From positions 22,005,301-22,069,300 of the forward strand of contig CM066325.1 in the NCBI GenBank assembly GCA_033807775.1: a stretch of DNA of 64,000 nt, read 5' to 3'. Position numbers and translations under genes: made by a program. Below the pieces are notes generated by a model. It worked only from the letters and a program-made list of their open reading frames with translations. It was not told the DNA's origin and searched no databases. Positions 20,602 through 30,783 of this stretch are shown piece after piece. Position 1 is the stretch's first letter, and every line of letters begins with the position of its first letter. This stretch comes from Saussurea involucrata. Lineage: Eukaryota; Streptophyta; Magnoliopsida; Asterales; Asteraceae.

Positions 20602-22046
20602 AGGGTCTCGTTCTTTTGTTAACCGTCTAATTAGTGTTAACCATGTTAACTTTTTTGGACCAATAGAAATCAAGATAGGTTACTGGTTTGATAGGGGTAG
20701 TTTAGGAATTTCAGAATTTTAATTATTTATGGGTTATTTACTTTCCTAATTTCATGCACACGATATTTTTGGTAGTTATTAATGATAATCTTAATCTTTT
20801 AAAACCAATTTTAATTTTTGGTAATTATTAATGATAATTTTAATCATCTAAAACCCATTTTCAAACATAATCTTCATCTTCACATTCCAGAGATTTTTTT
20901 CACGTTTTTTTTGCATATATTCCAGAGATAAAAAATGCATATATGCACAAACATAAATGTATGTAAAATTGCATATATGCACAACCATAACTATGTGTAA
21001 ACCATAATCTATGTAAAATTGCATACATGCACAACCATAAATTTGTGTAAACCATAAATGTATGTAAACTTGCATATATGCACAACCATAAATTTGTGTA
21101 AACCTGCATATATGCACATATGCATATATGCACATATGCACATAAACAAAATTGCATATATGCATATTGTACACCAACAACATGCATATCAGAGAATAGC
21201 ATATATGCACATTAGAGAATAGCATATATGCACGGTATGGTTGATTTACACGAGAGAGAGAGAGAGAGAATGTGTGGAGAGAGAGAAAATGAAAGTTTTA
21301 AATCTTGCTGCCACCCACTTCCCGTTCGTAAACCAAACAACCCCGTCGGAGAAAAAACACCGCCACCATTCCCTGTCCGTAGAGGAAAACAGCGCCAACC
21401 GCCACCCAACGCCACCTACCATCATCCTCCACCACCACCCACCTTCATCCGATACCCACCATCACCACCACCTTGCCTGTAAACCACTCACATACAGCCG
21501 ATACCCACCAACACCACCACTCACATACAGCCGCCACCCACCGCCACTCACCGCCTCCCACTATCATCCCCCACCATCCCCCACCCACCGTAGAAAACCA
21601 ACTCCACCACCCCCCACCCACTGCCACCCACTTCTCGTTTGTAAACCAAACAACCCCGCCGGAGGGAAAATCAACGCCACCATCACCTGTTCGTAAACCA
21701 TCTTACCTCGCCGGAAAAAAACCAGCGCCACCAACTCCTTGTCCGTATATCATCCTTAAATGAATCGATTGACTGAATTGTTTTTTGTTTCTAAATCAAT
21801 TTGAGATAAAGTTATAGGTCCTTAAATGTAGGGATTGACTTGATTGTTTCCTTATCTGCTAGTTTCCAAGATTTGTTAAATGACAATAATACCCCTATGC
21901 ATATATGCTGCAAATTAAATCAGCCGGGTGTTTATTTTAATTATGAATTAAAAATGTTTTTAATCTTAGCCATTGATTTTGATGATTAATGGTCCAGATT
22001 AGTTAATACAGTTAACACTAAATGACTGGTTAACAAAAGAATGGCC

Positions 22047-22048
<2 letters not shown>
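20602..22048. mobile_element. TA-flanked long non-autonomous element
   Basis: Ends AGGGTCTCGTTCTTTTGTTAACC and GGTTAACAAAAGAATGGCCCT are inverted repeats that continue into TTAGTGTTAAC-type sequence. Both sides abut (TA)n, and the right side also (CT)n. The interior holds a TGCATATATGCA minisatellite and a CCACC-rich stretch (21300-21740). The proline-rich frames there are low complexity and I do not call them genes. Confidence 0.75.
20930..21235. repeat. minisatellite with palindromic TGCATATATGCA
   Basis: Repeated GCATATATGCACAACCATAA and TTTGTGTAAACC units; the 12-base palindrome TGCATATATGCA occurs several times. Confidence 0.85.
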
Positions 22049-22109
<61 letters not shown>

Positions 22110-22222
22110 AAATATATAACGGGGACGGGGCGGGGAGTGTCATACCCGTCCCCGTCCCCATCCCCGGTCGGGGCGGGTGGAACACCGACGGGTCGGGCCC
22201 CATTCTCATGCCTAGTCTCAAT

Positions 22223-23030
22223 GGTGGTATTGTTTATGAAGGATATGTGAACCTGGGTTAAAATTTATATTTTTATTTGTAATTTCTTTTGTGTTTTTGA
22301 GGCCCAGGTACATCCGAGAAGGTAAGATCTTTTGGGCCAAGGGGAATTTTATTGAATAACAATAGTTTTCTGGAATATTTTGGGGAGTTTTAGGTATTTG
22401 GGATTGAAATTTGATCATCAGGATTTTTTGTTTCATGTTCTTCTTGTTCATTGTGCACAATATCCACAATGTCCATAGTGCACAATGTCATCCCACCACA
22501 AACAACCATTTATAGAGCATACCCATTGTTGTCTCCTTCACCTCTCTCTTTCACCTCTCTCTCTCATATGCGTGTCACAGTGTTCACAGTGTGTTTATTG
22601 ATCAAATCTCCTAGATTCATACCACACTACACTTGGCTCTACACATTTACAAAGCTAACCCCTGTCCTGTGCCTCAGAGCTAAGGGGGCTTCAATCCTTA
22701 CTCTTTATCCTCATCTTCGCCCAGGCTAACAGGGCCTTACTTATTCAGGGTGTGTCACATTGTTCACCTTGTGTTCATAATCTGCGAAGTGGCTGTTCAC
22801 AATGTGATAACAAGTTGTTCACAAAGGTTCACAATAAAATGTGATGATGTACCTGGTCGTTTAGGGGGTCATGGTGATAGAAGGTGTTTGCGGATGAATT
22901 GAAGCATATACGTTCACAAAGTTTTCACAATTAACTATTTTTCTAGTTGGTCAAGAGATCAAGAGATCAAGAGAGAGAAATAGAGAGATTACAAAATACC
23001 AAAAATGACTTTTCTACCCTTAAATCTAAT
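22223..23030. other. non-coding, no element recognised
   Basis: 22440-22940 has repeated TTCACAATGTG / GTGTGTCACA motifs; otherwise nothing recognisable. Confidence 0.5.
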
Positions 23031-23619
23031 GGGAAATTAATTGAAATACCCTATGTTGACCACCCTTTCATCCATATGCCCTATCTCTCTTCCAATTAAC
23101 CAAAATACCCAGAAAATCTGTGGCCCAACCCGTGGCCCATGTATATTTTTAAAAATAATGAATTTGGCCCCTGAGGTGGCCGTGGGAGCCTGTGGGAGAC
23201 AATAAAACCGTGGCCCAACAAAAGAATCCGTGGGAGTCCCATTAGTGAATAAGCCAATTCTGATTCCATTTTTCACTTTTCAAAATTCATAATTCAAGAG
23301 CCCGTTGGCATTAAAAATTTCCATGGGAGTCCCTCCAACATATTTCTATAATGAAATCTCTTTATTTGCACACATTTCTATGCAAACACATTATTTCCCA
23401 AAGAAATCCTTGGGCCACGGAAACCTTCAACATATTTCTATAATGAAAATCCGTGGGCCATGGATAAAAATAATTTCCCATCCCATTTGACTATTTTTAA
23501 AAATAATCCGTGGGCCACGGGTTCAGCCACGGATTTTTGGGGTATTTTGTTAAATTGGGAGAGAGATAGGGCATATCGATGAAAGGGTGGTCAACATAGG
23601 GTAAAACAATTAATTTCCC
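23031..23619. mobile_element. MULE-derived MITE with ~75-bp inverted repeats
   Basis: GGGAAATTAATTGAAATACC at 23031 and its complement ending 23619 extend through CTATGTTGACCACCCTTTCATC and GCCCTATCTCTCTTCCAATT. The first bases match the termini of the large MULE at 28671. The 9-bp flanks AAATCTAAT and AAAATTAAT agree at 7 of 9. 23620-23968 holds nothing recognised. Confidence 0.75.
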
Positions 23620-23968
23620 AAAATTAATTATTCTTTAGAAGGTGGAGGGTGGTTTAAAAACGTATAAAAATACTTAATTAATTAAAATGACAATTAATTA
23701 ATGAGTTTATGTGGCCTACAATGGACCTCATTTCCCATAAATTGCAAGGATTTTTCCTTTCTCTCCTTTAAAAAACAAGATTTTTTATTTCTCTCCTTAA
23801 AAGCTCGAAAACACAAGATTTTTATTTTCCCCTACTTTCCTTTCCTTTACTTCGTAAAAAAAGACTCGAGAACACAACATTAGGGTTAAAACAAACTTTT
23901 TCGGAATCAACCATCCTCATAATCAAAAACCCATGATAGTTATAGCTTGAGATCTTCTTCTTGTTTTA

Positions 23969-24077
23969 AGACATCTCCAACCCAACCACTAAAAATGGTG
24001 GGTCCATTGAATACTAAAAAAACAACTCCTACAGTCCTACCACACACTAATTAAAATAAAAACCAAAAACATATATA

Positions 24078-24120
<43 letters not shown>

Positions 24121-24652
24121 CATCTTAAGATATTAAACTTTTAGTCCATATATATGTATATAATTACAAAAACCTAATATTAATATATATTTTTAGAGGT
24201 TTACTTTATTGACCTTCAAACAGAGAGTTCTATTTTATTGAACTCCATATTTTGTGTTTTAGGCTATGTTTGGCAAACTAGCTGATAAGCTAGCTTATGA
24301 CTTATAAGCTAGTTGTTGACTGATAAGCTAGCTGATAGCTGATAAGCTAGCTGATGAAAAAGTCACGTTTGACAAAAAGTAGCTTATAAGCATTATGGCC
24401 AAAAATGACATATTAAAAAAATAGTTAATAAATAATAATTAATATTAATGAGGGTATAATTGGAATATTTACAAAAAAACTACTCATAAGCTACTCTAAG
24501 TAGCTTTTCAAAAAGCTAGCTTATGGTCATCCAAACATGTACCCCAAAAATAAGCTAGATTTGTTTTGCCAAACAATGCCTAAGGCATTTTTGGATTGGA
24601 GATGAAAAGAACATCATTTTTGTGTTTTTAGTGTCAGGTTGGAGATGGTCTT
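23969..24652. mobile_element. MITE with ~35-bp inverted repeats
   Basis: AAGACATCTCCAACCCAACC at the left and GGTTGGAGATGGTCTT at the right, with ACTAAAAA just inside both ends. It carries an (AAT)n microsatellite (about 24076-24119) and a second MITE. 24653-25312 is AT-rich with no recognised feature. Confidence 0.6.
24262..24580. mobile_element. nested MITE, Harbinger-like
   Basis: Ends GGCTATGTTTGGCAAA and TTTTGCCAAACAATGCC are inverted repeats with TTA/TAA at the borders. The interior repeats the palindromic AGCTAGCTTATAAGCTAG theme. Confidence 0.65.
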
Positions 24653-25312
24653 AGATATAAGAGATGATTTAAGATGTATGCACTTAATATTAGGTAATAA
24701 ATAGTCAAAATATACGAAAAACAATGGTAGTTTTAAAACCCTAAAATAGATATAAGTTGGACTATTTTATATGATTGATTTTTTTTTAAAGGTAAGGGTT
24801 TCTGAGTTAATAACAATAAGATTACTATATTCCAATGCAAAAATAAAATTATGTGGATGGAATAATCAAGAATCAGTGGAAGATGAATAATAGAGAAAAT
24901 AATCAAATATTAAGGTTTACAAGATAAGTTGTTTTAGACTTTTCCACTATATAAAAAAACTTAGAAAAACAATAGACAATACTATAAAATGAACGAGAAA
25001 CTAAATTTTTACATATTTTCTTCTCCAATGTAATTATCCAATACATGTTTAGGCCTTTAATGGTTAATATAATATTAAATTCTTTTTAGACCCTTTCAGA
25101 TACTAAAAACATTTTGTCTCTTTTATTTACTAATTTTATTGAACTACTATTATTATTATTTATTAAAAATATTTCGGCCCCTATTTTTTGTGGGGTCTGG
25201 TCGTCTGGATGTACGTCCAGCCCACCATCCCCTAGGAACGACCCTGTTTGTGGTTCTTAATTGAACCCTCATGTCATTATTCAAATATATATAAATAATA
25301 TAAAGTCACCAA

Positions 25313-25753
25313 TTACAATAAGATGGCAGGCAAACGAGCAACAAGCTGTGCCGCAACCCCCTTTTGGATGGCAAAACCAATCCTACTAAAAATAAAATTT
25401 TGTGACTTAAGGGTCGAAAAATTACTTTGCACAACCCGTTGAACCCTAGTTAAAAACTCCCTTGCTTCCGGAGCTAGGAAACCAAAAGTATCGAAAGCAA
25501 AAGGGATAAACACGTGTTGATTCTCTACACAGGCTTTCTCGTGTTTAGCAACTTTGCTCGATTCCGCTCTCAACGCAGCTTGGCCCGCCACAAACCCATT
25601 TTCCCTAAGCCCAACAAGAGGGGACACTCCAATAAGATCCACACAAGCATGTTTCCCCCCAGCCCACCCAAACACAAGTATATCAGCTGGCCGTAAGGTA
25701 GATCTCCCTTCAAGCGGATCCGTCAGAAAGTTCACCGGGGCCTCCTTATTCAA
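25313..25753 (-). CDS. C-terminal fragment of a plant retroelement-type protein
   Basis: The minus-strand frame has no ATG at its 5' end and begins where homology to arm B stops, so it is a truncated piece of about 146 residues. Visible motifs are RPADILVFGWAGGKHACVDL followed by TGVSP-like GVSPLVGL, then FVAGQAALRAESSKVAKHEK, FIPFAFDTFGFLAPEA and a C-terminal GFAIQKGVAAQLVARLP. I recognise this block as recurring in many plant genomes at the C-terminus of reverse-transcriptase-like proteins. The spaced Asp residues around RPAD...D could suggest a nuclease fold, but that is speculation. It is intact to its stop. Confidence 0.5.
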   Translation of the reverse strand: MNKEAPVNFLTDPLEGRSTLRPADILVFGWAGGKHACVDLIGVSPLVGLRENGFVAGQAALRAESSKVAKHEKACVENQHVFIPFAFDTFGFLAPEAREFLTRVQRVVQSNFSTLKSQNFIFSRIGFAIQKGVAAQLVARLPAILL

Positions 25754-26166
25754 ATGGAAACCACAAATATTTGAAGGATTGGTGAACCGGTCTCATCCAT
25801 CCAAACAATTTGATCTAACGATTCTCATTAAATGCCGTTTTTCATTTAAAAAATACAATTTAATTGGAACTTTCCGCCATGGTTGCTTACTTGATTGGGC
25901 AAAGAAATGATATACGATTTGAGTTTGTGTTTGGAATGTCGACAAAGAAATATCAAAATTGATGGGGCAACATTTACTAGTTTGACTTAATTAGGCCGTT
26001 GATAAATATATATTATATAAATTTTATATTTATTTATGAATATAGACTATATATATGAATTTTATGCTTTTGTTTCAAATATGTATTCTTATTGAGGGAT
26101 ATGTTCACTGATGAAATATTATACACAAACAATTTTCATTTAATCTATAATCATTGATGAATATGT

Positions 26167-27059
26167 TGTAAGAAACGGGGATTGTGAGATGATAATACGA
26201 CTAGAAAATCTTAAGCATCGTGTGTGGAACATTTTTCAGATATAATAATTCGACCTTAACCACCATGGGTTCACGAATTCAGTAATGAGATAATTCTTGA
26301 GTTTTTCTCATATTTTAAAGCCTGTGAAATCGAGATTCTTATACCCAGATTCTCGTTTTTACATATTTATATGAGAGTTCGATGATTACGAACGGCTTAA
26401 CGGTAATAACCGTTAATGGATAAGATTGAGGGATAGTTGCATCAAAGATCGAAGTCTGAATCCACTCGGAAATACGTCTGATTGCAAACCATAAGTCCGA
26501 ACAAAATGTTCAGATATCTGACTCCATTAGTTTAGATATCTGACTCCATTAGTTCAGACTTAGGAGTTAGGACTTAGTCAATTTTCCTAAGTCCGGAAAA
26601 TCACAAACCTGAACTTAAAGTCCAGATCTTTGACTATGAAGAATCACAAGTTTAGACACAAGGTCCAGATCTTTGACCCACGTTCCAGAGTTATTAACTT
26701 AGTCGAATATCAAGACAACATCAGATTTCTGCTTTGAATGATCAAATCTCTAACCACACTTGCCCGAACTTATACTTAGTCACATTTTCACTAAGTTCGA
26801 CGCTACATAAATTCCAAAAACCCCGGGGAGCACGATCTCCTTGATCCCTTGGAACCCGTCAGGAGCGCTGCCCCTAGGACCCCGCAAGGGGGTAGACCCC
26901 CTTGACCCTTGTTTTATCGCGATCTAAGGTGATATGGGCAACATTTGTGAGTGTGCACTTCGTACCTCCTAACTCACTATGTTTGCCTTATCACTTTAAT
27001 CGATTTCAAGTAAATCACAATTACCACCAAAATGATTGATGACACTAAAATCACCAACA
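26167..27059 (-). repeat. solo LTR related to the copia LTR at 7477
   Basis: On the minus strand TGTTGGTGATTTTAGTGTC...CCCCGTTTCTTACA, 893 bp, flanked by TATGT and TATAT (4 of 5 match). It shares its start and GAGTTAGGAGGT/GTGCACACTCAC with the 6850-7477 LTR. A diverged counterpart lies in arm B at 56456-57132, with flanking homology on the 3' side, so the insertion predates the inverted duplication. Confidence 0.8.
26364..26371 (-). promoter_or_regulatory. TATA box of the solo LTR
   Basis: Minus-strand CATATAAATATG; the arm-B copy keeps CATATAAAG at the same place. Confidence 0.55.
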
Positions 27060-27132
27060 TATATTCAAATAAAGGTGTTGAAAATAAGCAACTTAATTAA
27101 AAATACAAAAGAATCAATACTCATCTTAATTG

Positions 27133-27345
27133 CCTCAGACATGTAGTTTAGTTGGCAAAGAGGCGTAGTAAATTTACTCAAATATACAACATGTTCAAGT
27201 TCGAATCCTGTGGGAGACGGGTTTGAACCCCTCCGCTAGCCTCAACCGTTGAGTAGCTATGAAATGCCTCCTCACATATGGTTCCTAAGGGGCGGGCTCC
27301 ATGTGAGGTCGGTCGGTGTTGCCAACAATCAACCTTTTACTTAAA
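27133..27345 (+). mobile_element. tRNA-derived SINE
   Basis: An A-box-like TAGTTTAGTTGG (27144-27155) and a B-box GTTCGAATCC (27199-27208) are 43 bp apart, the layout of an internal Pol III promoter, followed by a ~140-bp tail. The inverted counterpart lies at about 48380-48565. No tRNA acceptor stem is present, so this is not a tRNA gene. Confidence 0.6.
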
Positions 27346-27529
27346 TACTCGTATTAAATTGAATGTTGTAAAGAACATAAAACATGTGATGATGATATAA
27401 AGGAACTAAAATTAAAGAGAAGATCAAAAATACCCGGACGGAGTTTGCTCCAATTTACATAAATTTTCAGAACCCAATTAGTTTTAAACGAGTAAAAGTC
27501 CGAAAAAGAAATTAATATTGTGTATCAAG

Positions 27530-28457
27530 TAGAGGTGGCCAAATCGACCCGACCCGACGGGCTGACCCGACCCGAAACCGGCCAAGAACCGGTTCTGGCC
27601 CGACCCGGTCAAGAACCGGTTTCAAGCCCGAGAGCCGGGACCGGTTCGTGTATATAGGAATTTTCTCGACCCGGCCCGACCCGATTTTTTTTCAAAAAAT
27701 TATAGTCGTTAACTAGCCGTTTGTGACCGTTGGGAACCAATTTTTGACCGCTTTTTGGCTCAAAAAACTCCCCTCCAACCCCATATAAATACTAGGGGTG
27801 TTATGGAGTGATCACCACCTTACAATTGCTTACAAAACGCAAAAAACGCTTACAATTCTCATTTCTCGGCTCTCGTTATATTCGTTTCTCGCAAAAAACG
27901 CATACAATTCTCATTTCTCGGCTCTCGCTATATTCGTTTCTCGCAAAAAACGCATACAATTCTCTAGTCTCTACTCTCTAGTCTCTACTATCAAAAAAAT
28001 GGCCGAACAAAATTACACCATTGTTGTCGATCATTCACGAAAAGCACCGGTTTGGGATAATTTCAACTTGGTAAAATTTCCCGACGATACAAAAAAAGCG
28101 CAATGCAAACGGTGTGGAGATTTCCTAAAACCCGAATCAAATAGCACGTTAAAGCGCCACTTCGAGGAAAGATGCAAGAGATTGAAATCGGGTCCCAAAG
28201 AAAGCAGTTAAAAAACAAAAAAATCGCATGCCCAACTCCGAACCGGTTCTTGGCCCGGCCCGGCCCGGTTTTATGAAAACCGGTTCTACATACCATTAAA
28301 CGGGTCAGGGGATTTCGGTTTAAACCCGACCCGACCCGGTTCTCACCTGACCCGGTTCTCACCTGACCCGGTTCTCACCTGACCCGGTTCTCACGGTTAC
28401 TGTTTGGAACCGGTTTGTCCCCCGACCCGGCCCGGACCCGATTTTTGACCACCTCTA
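27530..28457 (+). mobile_element. hAT element reduced to its BED-finger exon
   Basis: Ends TAGAGGTGGCCAAA and TTTGACCACCTCTA are inverted repeats with G/C-rich subterminal CCCGACCCGG repeats. Perfect 8-bp GTATCAAG duplications flank it. The inverted arm reads GTGCATCAAGGAAACC at the same place, the empty site. Confidence 0.92.
27999..28211 (+). CDS. BED-type zinc finger protein (hAT transposase N-terminus)
   Basis: ATG 27999 follows an A7 run inside a transcript-leader-like region with three repeats of CTCATTTCTCGGCTCTCG. The 70-residue product has APVWDNFNLVKFPDDTK, then CKRCGDFLKPESNSTLKRHF and EERC: a BED finger with Cys-Cys-His-Cys ligands in the usual spacing. hAT transposases start with this DNA-binding domain, but here the frame stops right after it and the dimerisation and catalytic parts are deleted. 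It could bind hAT ends without cutting; that repressor role is inference. The frame is intact, with an upstream TATA-like CATATAAATAC near 27782. Confidence 0.75.
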   Translation: MAEQNYTIVVDHSRKAPVWDNFNLVKFPDDTKKAQCKRCGDFLKPESNSTLKRHFEERCKRLKSGPKESS

Positions 28458-28670
28458 GTATCAAGTAAACCACTATACGACATAAAAGGATGGGCACCTA
28501 AGGAGGAGAGGTGCCAATTAAGAAGTGATAGCCAGGGGAGTGGTTGATTTAGGATTTTGGTTTTTTAAGTTTATTTAAAATGTTTTAATAGCTTTTTACA
28601 TATTCTTTCTTTTAAAATACTTTAGTAACTTGTACATATGTTTTTAAGAACTTGTACACCACAACTTTAA

Positions 28671-29101
28671 GGGAAATTAATTAAATTACCTAAAGTTTAA
28701 CTTTGACTTACCAAAATACACACTTTCTCGCTGATATTACAAAAATACCCATTTTTTCCGCGGTGGGTCCCGCGATCGCGGGTCAGTGCCCACGTGGCAC
28801 CCACGTTTGGCCAAAATGTCCCGCAGAGCCCCCCAACTATGCCCGCGGTGACAAGATTGGCCCCTGTCCGCGGTGGTTGTCTGCGATGGGTCCGCGATAG
28901 GCAAAAAATTTACACTTTTGGTCCTTTTTTGCACGAATCTTTGCATGTTTTTACTGTCTTTTTCCACAATTATTGTACTTTGAAGACCAATTTGTGGTTT
29001 CCATTCATCTTCCTCAATGAGATTTCATCCATAAATATCAGTAAAATGCAATCCATAATTCACACCCATTCCATCCTTCTTTCTTGCTTTCTTTCTTCAG
29101 T
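28671..29101 (+). repeat. left TIR of the MULE
   Basis: About 430 bp, matching the complement of 33158-34036 once the inserted MITE and a local duplication there are removed. The coiled-coil ORF starts 7 bases inside, so the TIR is probably its promoter. Confidence 0.82.
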
Positions 29102-29107
29102 AAACAC

Positions 29108-29431
29108 ATGGCATCGTCATCTAACCCATCGTCTACACCTGAAAGAATGCCCATGAAACTCCAGATCGCGATAGCAGAAAGGGAAAAGGAGATAGACCAA
29201 CTGACACAAGAGTGGAAACAGATGATGGCCAGGAAGGAAGCCCACTTGAAAAGGATCGAAGTGGAAGAAAAGGAGATCAAAAGGATGAAAGGGGATATAA
29301 AAGATAGGGAGGCTCGTATTCGTCGAGAAAAAGAAGACATTCACCGCATTATGCAAGACTTCGCAATTCTTCAAGCGAAGGTAAGCGACAAGCAAAGTTG
29401 GATTGATCAAACTAAGACAATTTTTCAGTAG
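29108..29431 (+). CDS. small coiled-coil protein carried by the MULE
   Basis: ATG 29108 (context ACACATGGC) gives 107 residues: a Ser/Pro-rich start (MASSSNPSSTPERMP), then an almost continuous charged heptad-like helix (about 17-95, e.g. AEREKEIDQLTQEWKQMMAR and RIEVEEKEIKRMKGDIKDRE) and a short tail. No family recognised. It begins just inside the left TIR and converges with the PB1-like gene, 300 bp away. The frame is intact although the neighbouring transposase has several lesions. It may be a MULE accessory protein, analogous in position to mudrB or VANC genes of other MULEs, without visible homology to them. Confidence 0.6.
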   Translation: MASSSNPSSTPERMPMKLQIAIAEREKEIDQLTQEWKQMMARKEAHLKRIEVEEKEIKRMKGDIKDREARIRREKEDIHRIMQDFAILQAKVSDKQSWIDQTKTIFQ

Positions 29432-29733
29432 GTGGTGGTACGGGTGTTGCTTTAGTACTTTGTTGTTTATGTGTTGTTGTTTTGTACTTTTCCAGTTCGA
29501 CATTGTTGTTTCGTTCATTTCCTGTTTCTATGTTGTTGTTTCGTTCCTGGAGTTTTTATGTTGATGTTACATGTTGAAGTTTGCTCATGAATAAAGGTCT
29601 TTCATTAGGCTGATAAGTAGTCTTTAAGTAGTCTGAAAATAGTCTGAAAAGTGGTTCATATTAAAAATACAAGTCCTAGATGTTATACAAGATTATTTCA
29701 GAACAAACACATACTAGTCAGTACAGTACAAAA

Positions 29734-30311
29734 TTATCCAAATTTGAGACTGCGGCTAGACGATGGTTTGGTTTTTGACAATTCGGGTCGACTTCTTACA
29801 TGCTCTGGCGAGACGAGTCTCAAAGTGTTAAGCTCCACTTTCTCGATGTACACTTCAATCACAGTATGGTCGTCAACATACTGGCGTATGTTGGCTACAT
29901 CTTCGTCGGTACTCAATTCTACCAGTCCAGTCAAGAAGTCTGCATTCGGCCTCTTAAAATACAACCTATTATATTTTGGTTCTTCATAGTCCAGCTCTTT
30001 CATGATCTGTTCAAGCAGTTGCATAGAAAGATCCTCCACATCTAACATGTCAACATAAATTTCTAGACCACGGAAATAATGTCTTCTGGGTGGTTCCGTG
30101 AAGTACCCACCATGGTGGACTTTCATGGTGAACAACTGTGGATATGCATCTGTTGATGAACATTAATTAATATAGTTAGGTCGTAGAACAACGGTAGTAA
30201 CAAACAAAACTCAATGAAACATGCACACTAACCATATAACTCTTTGCCAGTGTCTGAAAACGATTCAGGTAAACGCCTAAAGCACCAAACATGAAGGCTT
30301 GGGGATGCCAT
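29734..30311 (-). CDS. spliced PB1-like domain protein carried by the MULE
   Basis: Exon 1 is 30311-30233 (MASPSLHVWCFRRLPESFSD...), the intron 30232-30150 (donor ATG|GTTAGT, acceptor CAACAG|ATG, 83 bp) and exon 2 30149-29734; joined in frame they give 164 residues. Residues ~35-135 form the PB1-like domain found at the N-terminus of many Asteraceae MULE transposases: FTMKVHHGGYFTEPPRRHYF, VDMLDVEDLSMQLLEQIMKE, then LVELSTDEDVANIRQYVDDH and VIEVYIE. The tail is basic and Ser-rich. A standalone PB1-like protein beside a transposase with its own N-terminal PB1-like region suggests heterodimerisation; that is inference. The frame has no lesions. A TATA box lies 53 bp upstream. Confidence 0.65.
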
Positions 30312-30363
30312 GTAAGAATAATATGTTCCTGTATATGTGTTTTACGACTAATCTAGCGTGGGT

Positions 30364-30371
30364 TATTTATA
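30364..30371 (-). promoter_or_regulatory. TATA box of the PB1-like gene
   Basis: Minus-strand CCTATAAATAACCC, 53 bp before ATG 30311. The rest of 30372-30783, between this gene and the 3' end of the transposase, shows no other feature. Confidence 0.5.
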
Positions 30372-30783
30372 GGCAAATGTGGATGCTTTTACTGCATGTT
30401 GGCTATTTTTGGTCCCTGTCTTTGCTCTACACAACTTAGGTCTCTTTTGTTTGATAAATTACAACTTCGGTCCCTTATTTTACTAAATTACAACGTACAT
30501 AAGTTGTGTTTGATAAATTACACGGGCCGATAAAGTAGATAAAATCATCTTATATATCAAAACAAGAACACTAAACATACAATATTTATCGTCCCAATCA
30601 AGGGAAATCAATGTTCAGATCAACGCTACCATATGATATAGTTCCATGTGGTTCAAGCTCCGACGGGCCCTGCGTGTTACTTAGTTGACTGACTGAACGT
30701 CTACTCCTTGGCACGGTTGAAGGGGCGGGACTTGGACACTCTCCACGAGTATGTCCTACGCATTGGCACCGGGTACATTTTCG

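Larger units (their letters stand above)
20181..22214. mobile_element. hAT element with nested insertion
   Basis: Ends TAGACACGGGAATGGGG and CCCCATTCTCATGCCTA are inverted repeats followed by G/C-rich GGGGCGGGGA-type subterminal repeats. Perfect 8-bp GTCTCAAT duplications flank it (20173-20180, 22215-22222). No transposase; most of the interior is another element. Confidence 0.88.

Noticed and set aside
21228..21763. Proline/histidine-rich ORFs on plus strand
   Set aside because: They arise from CCACC-type low-complexity DNA within a transposon, several frames are open at once, and no domain is visible.
27133..27230. Possible tRNA gene
   Set aside because: A and B boxes are present but no acceptor or anticodon stem pairing is evident, and a diverged copy sits in the other arm; SINE is the better reading.
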